Part shown: piece by piece, positions 9,799-16,430 of the stretch
Layout of the letters: every line of letters starts with the position of its first letter
How positions within the stretch are numbered: the stretch's first letter is position 1
NCBI GenBank assembly: GCA_013812245.1
Contig: JACCTS010000380.1
Coordinates: forward strand, 1 to 33,200
Direction: 5' to 3'
DNA from: Rubrobacter sp.
GTDB lineage: Bacteria > Actinomycetota > Rubrobacteria > Rubrobacterales > Rubrobacteraceae
Length of the DNA stretch: 33,200 nucleotides
Made by a program: the position numbers and the translations under genes
The notes under the pieces: generated by a model
Databases searched by the model: none
What the model was told of the DNA's origin: nothing
What the model saw: the letters and a program-made list of their open reading frames with translations, nothing else

Positions 9799-10732
9799 CG
9801 CGCCCACGAAGGTCCTTTACATCGCCGGTTTCGGACGGAGCGGGAGTACGATCCTCTCGAACAGCCTGGGCCAGGTCGAGGGCTTCTTCTCGGCGGGAGA
9901 GTTGAACTTCATCTGGAAGCACGCCCTGATCGAAAATCGCCTCTGCGGTTGTAGACGCCCTTCCCGCGAGTGCCCTGTCTGGCGAAGCGTCTTCGACGAT
10001 GCGTTCGGCGGCATGGATAAGGTGGACGCCCGCGAGATGATGCGCCTCCAGGCTTCCGGCGCCCGCACCCGCCACATCCCCCGGATGCTGACGTCCCGCG
10101 GCCGGGAAAACCTCAAGGGCCGCATGGGCAAGTTCCTCGACGCTTCGGCCCGGCTCTACGAGGCCATATTGTCCGTCACCGGGAGCCGGGTCATCGTGGA
10201 CTCCTCCAAGGAACCCGCCTACGGCTACGCGATGAGCATGGTCCCCGAACTTGACGTGCGGGTGCTGCACCTGATCCGGGACCCCAGGGCCGCCGCCTAC
10301 TCGTGGTTGAAGAAGAAAGCCCAGCCCGACAGCGAGGACCGCGAGTTCATGCACAGGAAGAGCGCCCTCGACAGCGCGGTTCTCTGGGACGCCTGGAACG
10401 CCTCCATCGAAGCCCTGTGGCACGGCTCCGGCCAAAATCGCCGCCTGCGCTACGAGGACTTCATCGCGGATCCAAAAGACAGCTTCGGGCGGATACTGGA
10501 CCTGCTCGGCGAACCAGACGCGGGTTTGCCGCTGGTGGGTGAGCGGGAGGTCAAACTCGGGATCAGCCACACCGTCTCGGGTAACCCCAACCGCTTCGAC
10601 ACGGGCTCCGTTGCGCTTCGGCAGGACGACGAGTGGACGAAAGAAATGAAGCCCAGCGACAGGAATCTCGTCACGGGGCTGACGTTTCCCCTGCTAAAGC
10701 GCTACGATTACCCGCTGACCCCGAAACACTGA
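9791..10732 (+). CDS. Sulfotransferase family protein
   Basis: About 313 residues. The PAPS P-loop is GFGRSGST at residues 13-20 and the 3'-phosphate block is IRDPRAAAYSW with R163-D164-P165. A conserved-looking CGC/C pair (LCGCRRPSRECPVW) follows helix 2. It should transfer sulfate from PAPS to an acceptor in the cytoplasm or at the inner membrane face. GTG 9791 was chosen because a purine-rich SD (GGGGAAGAGG) directly precedes it; GTG 9776 in frame is possible, and the open frame extends back into the flippase gene, where it is only a shadow. The 8-base overlap with the flippase implies translational coupling. It ends 6 bases from the convergent Moco oxidoreductase gene. Confidence 0.87.
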   Translation: MDNAPTKVLYIAGFGRSGSTILSNSLGQVEGFFSAGELNFIWKHALIENRLCGCRRPSRECPVWRSVFDDAFGGMDKVDAREMMRLQASGARTRHIPRMLTSRGRENLKGRMGKFLDASARLYEAILSVTGSRVIVDSSKEPAYGYAMSMVPELDVRVLHLIRDPRAAAYSWLKKKAQPDSEDREFMHRKSALDSAVLWDAWNASIEALWHGSGQNRRLRYEDFIADPKDSFGRILDLLGEPDAGLPLVGEREVKLGISHTVSGNPNRFDTGSVALRQDDEWTKEMKPSDRNLVTGLTFPLLKRYDYPLTPKH

Positions 10733-10738
10733 CCGGCG

Positions 10739-11341
10739 TCAGAAACTGAAGCTGTAGCGCTGCTCCTGCCAGGGGTCGCCGTAGTTGTGGTAGCCGTTCT
10801 CCTCCCAGAACCCCGGCTTGTCCTCCGCCAGAAACTCCAGTCCCCTGAGCCACTTCGCGCTCTTCCAGGCGTAGAGGCGTGGGATCACCAGCCGCATCGG
10901 CGCCCCATGTCCCGTCTCCAGCGGCTCCCCATTATGGTGTGTCGCAAAGAGCGCATCATCCTCGTACAATTCCTCTACCGGCACGTTCGTCGTGTACCCG
11001 CCATCGCAGAAAGCGGAGAAAAACCTCGCCTCCGGCTTCGGCTCTGCCATGTCCAGCAGATGCTTCGCGTGTACGCCAGACCACACGTTGTCCAGCTTGC
11101 TCCACGAGGTGACGCAGTGCATGTCCGCCTTCACCGCGACCGTCGGAAGTTCGTTCCATTCATCCCACGTGAAGCGCAGCGGGTTCTCTACAAGCCCGGT
11201 TATCGTGAAGTCCCAGTTCTGCGGATCGAACTCTGGCGTCGTGCCGTAGGTCAGGATCGGCCATCGGTCACCGACCAGATATTGCCCCGGCGGCACCCGC
11301 TCCCTGCTCCGCGCCGTGTCTATCTCGATCCGTTCCGTCAC
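10739..11341 (-). CDS. Molybdopterin-dependent oxidoreductase, sulfite-oxidase-like (YedY/YuiH fold)
   Basis: A 200-residue Moco-domain protein. The molybdenum-ligating cysteine is C76 in KADMHCVTSWSK, and the GHGAPMRLVIPRLYAWKSAKW block is the usual Moco-binding and tryptophan-rich segment of the PF00174 family. There is no Tat signal, so unlike MsrP/YedY it is probably cytoplasmic. The GTG start at 11341 lies 1 base after the stop of the upstream Cys-rich gene, so the two are one transcription unit. Substrate unknown; small stand-alone proteins of this class are usually annotated sulfite oxidase-like. Convergent with the sulfotransferase gene. Confidence 0.85.
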   Translation of the reverse strand: MTERIEIDTARSRERVPPGQYLVGDRWPILTYGTTPEFDPQNWDFTITGLVENPLRFTWDEWNELPTVAVKADMHCVTSWSKLDNVWSGVHAKHLLDMAEPKPEARFFSAFCDGGYTTNVPVEELYEDDALFATHHNGEPLETGHGAPMRLVIPRLYAWKSAKWLRGLEFLAEDKPGFWEENGYHNYGDPWQEQRYSFSF

Positions 11342-11342
11342 G

Positions 11343-11972
11343 CTACTTCGCCTCGACCTTTTTCGGCTTCTGGCCGATGCTGACCATCTCAGGCTGCACG
11401 CCTTCTGCGGGACCATCGCCCAGCTCTTCGTCCCTGTACTGATAGACGCCGCGGCAGGTGTGGCCGCCGGTGGTGCGCTTCTCTGTGTACGAAAGTTTCA
11501 CGTTCGGGTTGATGGCGTTGACCATCGCCTTCTCGTAGGTTGAGAAGGCGGCGCAGGGCTTCACGTCCCAGCCGGGTACGCCGTCGTGGCCCATTCCCCC
11601 GAACCACGGGCAGCGGTCGGCGTTTATGACGTACTCGCCTTCCTTCGTTTCCGTAAGCGTGATCTCGATGTCGAAGAAGCGGTTGGCGAGCATGACCACG
11701 TCCACGGTGTCCTTCATGGTCTTCACACCGAGTTGCTCGCGCAGGTCCGATCCCTGCTTCTCGCCGATACGGGTCATGGCGAGCTTGCCGACCTTCTGGC
11801 CGTCGTAGCCGAGGTCGTCGGCGGCCCGGATCATCTCGTCCAGGATCACGCCGGTCCCCGCGCTGGCCGCTTTCCACTTGTACCACGTCGGCCCCGGCAG
11901 CCCGAGCTTCATCGCCCACCGCGCCAGAAAGAGGGGGAGTTTCGGAAGTCCGTAGACCTTGAGCCACTTCAT
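11343..11972 (-). CDS. Cys-rich conserved protein, possibly ATC-hydrolase/vinyl-reductase-like
   Basis: A 209-residue soluble protein. An N-terminal amphipathic segment is followed by a C-terminal half with three spaced cysteines: DRCPWFGG, KPCAAFSTYE and GGHTCRGVYQYRDEE. That RC...C...G-C-F/Y pattern resembles the L-2-amino-thiazoline-4-carboxylic acid hydrolase family (PF14196), but I hold this loosely. The ATG at 11972 has a GGAGGAAGG SD about 9 bases upstream. It is co-transcribed with the Moco oxidoreductase downstream (1-base gap), suggesting the pair works on one substrate or that this protein is an electron or sulfur partner. Confidence 0.65.
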   Translation of the reverse strand: MKWLKVYGLPKLPLFLARWAMKLGLPGPTWYKWKAASAGTGVILDEMIRAADDLGYDGQKVGKLAMTRIGEKQGSDLREQLGVKTMKDTVDVVMLANRFFDIEITLTETKEGEYVINADRCPWFGGMGHDGVPGWDVKPCAAFSTYEKAMVNAINPNVKLSYTEKRTTGGHTCRGVYQYRDEELGDGPAEGVQPEMVSIGQKPKKVEAK

Positions 11973-12011
11973 GATGCGAATCCTTCCTCCGCTTGTGCCG
12001 GTACGAAGGCC

Positions 12012-12042
12012 ATTATACTCGCTGCGCGTTCATGTCCGGCAA
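12012..12042 (-). promoter_or_regulatory. Promoter for the Cys-rich protein/Moco oxidoreductase operon
   Basis: Minus-strand TATAAT (12017-12012) with a possible -35 TTGCCG (12042-12037) at 19-bp spacing, 39 bases upstream of the ATG at 11972. The -10 is a full consensus match; the spacing is long. Confidence 0.55.
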
Positions 12043-12151
12043 GTTTTGCTACTAGCCAGGCGGTCGGTAGCTGTTAGGAATACGGTTCTCTCAGCCCGGA
12101 TCTCACCATTCGCCTATCATTTGATCGCCGGATAGAAACTGGACGAGCGTA

Positions 12152-12967
12152 GTGAGCGTGATGCAACCAGCGAAAGACACCAGACATCGAGTTTCGTACC
12201 GGACTGTTCGAGAGCTTCGGGATCGAGTTTTCGGATACGCGGACCTCGGTTCCGAGGTTCTCTTTGGCGCGAAGCCTAACTACGAAACGGTAGGCTGGGA
12301 AACCGCGCTACGGGACCTTGAGCCGCGTCCGGGAGCGACGGCGGAGATCCTGGAAGAAACGGCGTTGAGCGAGGTAGAAGAGGAGACGCGCCGGATACTG
12401 CGCCGCATCCACGACGAGAATCCTCGCGGTGCGCAGTGGCCCGCCGATTCCATCCTGGCTCGCTGCTGCTATCTGGTATGCAGGCTTCTGAAGCCTGCCG
12501 CCGTCGTGGAGACCGGCGTAGCCTACGGGGTAAGCTCGACTTTCATCCTCACAGCCTTGAGAGAGAACGGTCACGGTGTTCTTCATAGCGTGGATCTGCC
12601 GCCCTTGCGCCGGGATTACGCTGGATCATGGGGCGCGGCCGTCCCTGAGACGCTGAGAGCGCGCTGGACGCTCCATCGCGGGTCCAGCGTGCGAGTCCTA
12701 CCCAGCCTTTTTGAAGAGCTGGATTCGGTAGATGTTTTTCTGCACGATAGCCTGCACACCACGCGCAACATGCGCCAGGAATTCGATGCGGTCTGGCCCC
12801 GGCTGCGCTCAGGCGGCATCCTACTCGCGGACGACGTTGAGAGGAACCGGGTATTCGGCGAGTTGCGTTGTAAAAACCCTGCCTTCTGGCGCGTCGTCCG
12901 GGACGTGGAGAGACAGCCGCTCTACGGCAGCGCCGCCCAGATCGTGTTCGGCGTGGCGATCAAATAG
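12152..12967 (+). CDS. Class I SAM-dependent methyltransferase
   Basis: A 271-residue protein. The SAM-binding glycine motif is VVETGVAYGVSSTFIL (around residues 117-132), followed by HSVDLPP (acidic ribose-binding residue) and VDVFLHDSLHTTRNMRQEFDAVWPRL with LRSGGILLADD; this HDS-H...GG-DD pattern is that of the Methyltransf_24-type enzymes often found with glycan or secondary-metabolite genes. The N-terminal ~100 residues are helical and not recognised. Start choice is uncertain: GTG 12152, GTG 12158 and ATG 12161 are in frame, with no clear SD. It is convergent with pgi, 15 bases apart. Substrate unknown. Confidence 0.78.
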   Translation: MSVMQPAKDTRHRVSYRTVRELRDRVFGYADLGSEVLFGAKPNYETVGWETALRDLEPRPGATAEILEETALSEVEEETRRILRRIHDENPRGAQWPADSILARCCYLVCRLLKPAAVVETGVAYGVSSTFILTALRENGHGVLHSVDLPPLRRDYAGSWGAAVPETLRARWTLHRGSSVRVLPSLFEELDSVDVFLHDSLHTTRNMRQEFDAVWPRLRSGGILLADDVERNRVFGELRCKNPAFWRVVRDVERQPLYGSAAQIVFGVAIK

Positions 12968-12982
12968 GCCGAACCACCGAAC

Positions 12983-14281
12983 CTAGTAACCAGGCCTCCC
13001 CATCCTCTTGTAGGTGATCTGCTTTCCGGTTTCGACCCCAGGCTGGTTGAAGGCGTTGACGCCGTACAGGGAACCGGCGATGGCCGTCTGCACTTCGAGG
13101 GCCTGGAAGAGGTAGCCGAGGTTTTCCTCGTTTATGGCTCCCAGTTTGATCGTGCTGTTGGGACGCCCGGCTTCGGCCAGCGCCCGCCGCGTCGCGTCGC
13201 ACTCGACGTTGAGAAGCTCCGCCATCGTATGGCCGCCGAGGTATCCGACACCATCAAGGCCCCCGTAGGCTTCTGGTATTTCGAGATCCCTGGGATGCTC
13301 TCCGACCTCCAGTATCTCGATGACCTTGTCTTGCGGGCCTTCCATATAGAGCTGGACCTGGGAGTGCTGGTCGGTAGTGCCGACGGCGCCGTGGGGCGTG
13401 GAGCCCTTGCCATCCTTCCCCAGCGACTCCGCCCACAACTGCACGAACCACGCTGCGGTTCTCTCCAGCGCGTCTGCGTAGGCCATCATCACCCGGACGT
13501 TGCGCCCGCGTGCGGTGTCCATCAAATAGTGTATCGCCGCTCCCACGACGGCGGGATGTTCTGCTCTCTGTGCCTCGACCTCGTCCACGCACTGGGCTGC
13601 ACCGCGCAGGAGGGCGTCAACGTCCAGTCCGCCCACGGCGGCGGGCAGGAGGCCGACGGGGGTGAGCACCGAGAATCGCCCGCCAACGTCCTTCGGTATC
13701 GAGAGGGTCCGAATATCTTCGCGGGCGGAGATCTGGTTCAGGTACCCTTCCTCCGGGTCTGTGGTGAACACGGTACGGTCTCCATATCCAGACTCCCCGA
13801 GCGCCTCGATGAGGGCGCCACGGACGACCAGGAAGTTCGTCATCGTCTCGGCCGTCGTGCCGGATTTCGTGACGACGTTGACCCAGGTGTTCGCCGGATC
13901 CGCCACGTCCAGTATTGCGCCCAGCGAGTTTGGGTCTGTGTTCTCGGCGAAGTGGATGCGGGGGCCACCGCGGGTTTCGGCCGGGATCAGGTTGTAATAA
14001 GGGTGGTTGAGTGCCCGCTGCACCGCCATCGGACCCAGGGCCGAACCACCGATCCCGGCGTGCACGAAGTCCGTGGCGCCGGAGTTCCGGATCTCCTCTC
14101 CAAGCTCTTTGCAGGCCGCCGCAGCCTCTTCGGTCTTCGGCAGCCGCATGAAACCGTAGGAATTTTCGAGAAGCTCCCCGGCCGCGTTTTGCAGCCTGGA
14201 TTTTACCCCGTCTAGATCCTGCTCCGTGAGGCCGCCATCGACCTCCATCAAATTCCCATAATCGAAGGTAACGTCGGCCAA
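12983..14281 (-). CDS. pgi: Glucose-6-phosphate isomerase
   Basis: Interconverts glucose-6-phosphate and fructose-6-phosphate in glycolysis/gluconeogenesis; it also supplies glucose-6-phosphate for UDP-glucose. Signature segments are visible: HAGIGGSALGP, NVVTKSGTTAETM (phosphate-binding loop), AWFVQLWAESLGKDG and TTDQHSQVQLYMEG. At 432 residues it is of the short bacterial class rather than the ~550-residue enterobacterial type. TTG at 14281 was chosen because GAGAAAGGAAG lies just upstream and the protein then begins ADVTFDYGN; the frame continues upstream but into the nth promoter region. Divergent from nth, 65 bases apart. Confidence 0.92.
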   Translation of the reverse strand: MADVTFDYGNLMEVDGGLTEQDLDGVKSRLQNAAGELLENSYGFMRLPKTEEAAAACKELGEEIRNSGATDFVHAGIGGSALGPMAVQRALNHPYYNLIPAETRGGPRIHFAENTDPNSLGAILDVADPANTWVNVVTKSGTTAETMTNFLVVRGALIEALGESGYGDRTVFTTDPEEGYLNQISAREDIRTLSIPKDVGGRFSVLTPVGLLPAAVGGLDVDALLRGAAQCVDEVEAQRAEHPAVVGAAIHYLMDTARGRNVRVMMAYADALERTAAWFVQLWAESLGKDGKGSTPHGAVGTTDQHSQVQLYMEGPQDKVIEILEVGEHPRDLEIPEAYGGLDGVGYLGGHTMAELLNVECDATRRALAEAGRPNSTIKLGAINEENLGYLFQALEVQTAIAGSLYGVNAFNQPGVETGKQITYKRMGRPGY

Positions 14282-14329
14282 TGGTCTTCCTTTCTCCGCC
14301 TTCTGAACAGGAAGTAGTCTAATCCACGC

Positions 14330-14335
14330 TATAAT
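14330..14335 (+). promoter_or_regulatory. -10 box (TATAAT) for nth
   Basis: TATAAT ends 11 bases before the GTG at 14347, so the leader would be at most about 5 bases and no SD is present. This gives a nearly leaderless nth transcript. Confidence 0.55.
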
Positions 14336-14346
14336 GCCGGACCATC

Positions 14347-14994
14347 GTGTCAGATCAGAACGCCGCCCCAATATCCGAGGTTTTGAACCGCCTGAAGGCG
14401 GAATACCCCGGTGCCACGACCGAATTGCACTGGACGAACCCTTTGGAACTCCTGGTCGCGACGATCCTCTCCGCCCAGACTACGGACGTGCAGGTCAATC
14501 AGGTGACGGAGGGACTCTTCGAGAAGTATCGCTCCGCCATGGACTATGCGGAGGCCGACCCTTCGGAGTTGGAGGAGGATATCCGGCCGACCGGCTTCTT
14601 CCGCAACAAGGCCCGCTCATTGCAGGGTATGGCCTGCGCTTTGGTAGAGGATCACGACGGCGAGGTGCCCCGCACCATGTCCGAGCTCGTCGCCCTCCCC
14701 GGTGTCGGACGTAAGACGGCCAACGTGGTGCTTGGCAACGCCTACTCCGTGGACGAAGGCGTCGTGGTGGATACCCACGTAAAGCGCCTATCGAACCGGC
14801 TGGGTTTGTCCTCTGAACAGAACCCGGAGAAGGTGGAACGGGACCTTATGCGGATCGTTCCCAGAGAGGACTGGACGATCTTCTCGCACCTGCTTATCCT
14901 GCACGGCCGGAGGGTTTGCAAGGCGCGCAAGCCGGATTGCCCTGGTTGCGTGCTAAACGACATCTGTCCGTCCGCCGGAACATTCCAGGTCTGA
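14347..14994 (+). CDS. nth: Endonuclease III (DNA glycosylase/AP lyase)
   Basis: Base-excision repair enzyme removing oxidised pyrimidines and cutting at the abasic site. The helix-hairpin-helix is LPGVGRKTANVVLG with catalytic Lys K123, and the catalytic Asp is D142 in VVVDTHVKRLSNRLG. The C-terminal [4Fe-4S] loop is complete: C191, C198, C201 and C207 (C-x6-C-x2-C-x5-C). Length 215 is typical. The GTG start fits the -10 directly upstream. It is monocistronic on present evidence: no gene follows for over 300 bases except tRNA-Ser. Confidence 0.95.
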   Translation: MSDQNAAPISEVLNRLKAEYPGATTELHWTNPLELLVATILSAQTTDVQVNQVTEGLFEKYRSAMDYAEADPSELEEDIRPTGFFRNKARSLQGMACALVEDHDGEVPRTMSELVALPGVGRKTANVVLGNAYSVDEGVVVDTHVKRLSNRLGLSSEQNPEKVERDLMRIVPREDWTIFSHLLILHGRRVCKARKPDCPGCVLNDICPSAGTFQV

Positions 14995-15326
14995 ACGGAC
15001 CAACCTTTGAAGGCCCAAGTTATTCAGAGAGAGAATCGTGGCAGACAAACGCCCGGCAGCTTAGGAGGGGGAATCCACAAAGGTCTCTCACTCTGCGGGC
15101 CACCGAGCTAAGAGCAGAAGTATACCCTTCGGAAATCCGACGCAAACTTGCCTGGTTCACGGGTGACGGCGACGGGGTGCGGAACCCGCGGATCTTCGCT
15201 ATGATGGGATGCAGGGCCGATAGCCAACCAGGAGGGGGAGGCGATCGGCCCCTTGTTTCATCCGGGCGATCCTGCGCTCGCCGCGCGAGCCATCCGAGCG
15301 CACCTCATCGTATAAACTCCACGAAC
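14995..15326. other. 332-bp non-coding stretch between nth and tRNA-Ser
   Basis: No recognisable gene. It holds an 8-bp perfect stem GGGCCGAT/ATCGGCCC (15214-15221 / 15244-15251) enclosing an A/G-rich loop, preceded by a -10-like TATGAT (15200-15205) without a -35. A minus-strand TATACT occurs near 15120-15125. TATAAA (15311-15316) lies 10 bases before the tRNA and is the likely tRNA -10. I could not match the hairpin to a known RNA family. Confidence 0.5.
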
Positions 15327-15411
15327 GGGGGTATGGCAGAGCGGACGAATGCGCTGGTCTTGAAAACCAGAGGCGGTAAGACGCCCGTAGGTTCGAATCC
15401 TACTGCCCCCG
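15327..15411 (+). tRNA. tRNA-Ser (anticodon TGA)
   Basis: An 85-nt class II tRNA. Acceptor stem GGGGGTA/TGCCCCC closes with one G-U pair, discriminator G at 15411, CCA not encoded. The anticodon stem is CTGGT/ACCAG with TGA at 15361-15363; a long variable arm follows, and the T arm GTAGG-TTCGAAT-CCTAC is intact. The long variable arm and TGA anticodon identify serine. Confidence 0.95.
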
Positions 15412-15496
15412 CTTCCCACCACGAACCGGAACCAGAGAAACATGCTCCATTTATATTATTTCTGTTAAAAATCGTTAAGATATTGGAGACTTTTGC

Positions 15497-15522
15497 GTTT
15501 CGGATATGTACACTACGGGTAA
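15497..15522 (+). promoter_or_regulatory. Possible SigB/SigF-type promoter (GTTT-16-GGGTAA)
   Basis: GTTT (15497-15500) and GGGTAA (15517-15522) are 16 bases apart, matching the general-stress sigma consensus GTTT-N14-16-GGGTAT apart from the last base. It would give a ~55-base leader for the small surface protein gene at 15586. A match by eye only. Confidence 0.4.
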
Positions 15523-15585
15523 CTTCTCACTTTGGAGAAGGAGTGCAGGCCGTTGAAGACGAGTAGATAGAAGGAGGTATCTCTT

Positions 15586-15825
15586 TTGAAGAAGAAGGTA
15601 ATCATTCTGGCTACGGCTGCTCTTCTGGTCATGATGATCCTCGCGCCGGCCGCTCTGGCGCAGGGAACCATGATGGAAGGCAGCATGATGGAAGGCACCA
15701 TGATGACTTCGGGTGGCGAAGCTTCGGACATTCCGGAGAGTGGTGGCCCGGCTATTCTGTTGCCGGCTGCCGCCCTGCTGCTGGGTTCGGGCATCCTGAC
15801 CTTCGCGGTATTGCGGCGCAGGTAG
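15586..15825 (+). CDS. Small Met-rich exported protein with sortase-like anchor
   Basis: A 79-residue protein not recognised by family. Residues 1-25 are a signal peptide (MKKK, hydrophobic core, ALA-Q cleavage site). Residues 27-40 are a short Met-rich repeat, GTMMEGSMMEGTMM, encoded by a 15-bp DNA repeat. The C-terminus has IPESGGP (49-55), a hydrophobic segment (56-75) and RRR, the layout of an LPxTG-like cell-wall sorting signal. So the mature peptide may be only ~30 residues, displayed at the surface. Paired methionines suggest Cu(I)/Ag(I) binding, but this is inference. TTG start with AAGGAGG 9 bases upstream; a clear terminator follows. An A/T-rich leader and a SigB-like promoter precede it. 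Confidence 0.75.
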   Translation: MKKKVIILATAALLVMMILAPAALAQGTMMEGSMMEGTMMTSGGEASDIPESGGPAILLPAAALLLGSGILTFAVLRRR

Positions 15826-15847
15826 CATTAGTCCAACACCGTGAAGC

Positions 15848-15866
15848 TCCGCACGTGGCGTGCGGA
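15848..15866 (+). other. 8-bp hairpin downstream of the small surface gene
   Basis: TCCGCACG-TGG-CGTGCGGA is a perfect stem 23 bases after the stop codon, upstream of the true terminator. It may protect the 3' end of the mRNA. Confidence 0.45.
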
Positions 15867-15884
15867 AACCAATACACTATTACC

Positions 15885-15917
15885 GACGGAGGAGAGCCTG
15901 CACTCCTCCGTCTTTCT
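15885..15917 (+). terminator. Rho-independent terminator of the small surface protein gene
   Basis: 10-bp perfect stem GACGGAGGAG (15885-15894) / CTCCTCCGTC (15903-15912), 8-base loop, followed by TTTCT. About 60 bases after the stop codon at 15825. Confidence 0.85.
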
Positions 15918-16022
15918 AATGCGTTCGGCGGGCAGTGGGATCACGGCTCACGTAGTCAGGCTCCGGCCGATCTACGAAGTGTTTGGCCAAATGCCCATTG
16001 CTGAAGACTGAAAGATAGAAAG

Positions 16023-16095
16023 TGAGCCGCCCAGGACTCGAACCTGGAACCTAGAGATTAAGAGTCTCTTGCTCTGCCAATTGAGCTAGCGGCCC
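16023..16095 (-). tRNA. tRNA-Lys (anticodon CTT)
   Basis: A 73-nt tRNA on the minus strand. Acceptor GGGCCGC/GCGGCTC (one G-U), discriminator A at 16023, no encoded CCA. Anticodon stem AGAGA/TCTCT with loop CTCTTAA gives anticodon CTT (plus-strand 16060-16062). T arm CCAGG-TTCGAGT-CCTGG is intact. A minus-strand TATAAT (16111-16106) sits 10 bases upstream as its -10. Confidence 0.95.
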
Positions 16096-16160
16096 ATCCG
16101 CTGAGATTATAACATCGGTACGGGAGGCGTAAGGTCAGGTTAAGTTTTGTTAACGAGAGC

Positions 16161-16189
16161 TTGCGCCAACAGTATCTTGTCTCTATAAT
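16161..16189 (+). promoter_or_regulatory. Sigma-A promoter of a predicted small RNA
   Basis: TTGCGC (16161-16166) and TATAAT (16184-16189) at exactly 17 bp, predicting a start near 16196. No open reading frame with an SD follows on this strand; the transcript would run into two hairpins and a terminator. Confidence 0.7.
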
Positions 16190-16195
16190 GTTGGC

Positions 16196-16276
16196 AACTT
16201 CTAGCGGTACCCATCAAGGGGCCGCTAAGGGCCGGAAAAGGGTCTCACCCTTCTGTGAAAACCGGCCCTTTTTCTT
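16196..16276 (+). ncRNA. Predicted orphan small RNA, about 80 nt
   Basis: From the predicted start the RNA folds into two hairpins. The first is AGCGG (16203-16207) / CCGCT (16222-16226) with an inner CCC/GGG. The second is AAGGGCCGG (16227-16235) / CCGGCCCTT (16262-16270), enclosing an inner stem AAGGGT/ACCCTT (16238-16243 / 16247-16252), and ends in a T-rich tail (TTTCTT), so it is also the terminator. No gene follows on this strand before the convergent HD gene, so an attenuator role is unlikely. It lacks the C-rich loops of 6C RNA and the SRP RNA loop. I do not recognise the family; the precise ends are estimates. Confidence 0.6.
16227..16276 (+). terminator. Intrinsic terminator of the predicted small RNA
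   Basis: 9-bp GC-rich stem with a nested 6-bp stem followed by a T tract on the plus strand. On the minus strand there is no T run after the stem, so it serves the plus-strand transcript and not the HD gene coming from the right. Confidence 0.75.
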
Positions 16277-16430
16277 GCGCATTTCAGCTTTTCGGCCGAG
16301 TGGTATTTCAGCGTGCGGGCGTGAGCCGCTGTTCCGTCGCAGCCAGCGAAACACTTATTTGTGCTCTTGGCGGGACCGTTTCGTAAGGCGCTGGCCAGGC
16401 GTGGGCCGAACGGCAAAACACACCGGCCAA

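Noticed and set aside
14916-15566. Long plus-strand open frame downstream of nth
   Set aside because: It overlaps the end of nth and runs through the whole tRNA-Ser gene; the translation has no domain and looks like a GC-rich shadow.
16203-16276. 6C RNA or SRP RNA
   Set aside because: The hairpin loops lack runs of C, and the SRP GGAA/GCAG loop pattern is missing.
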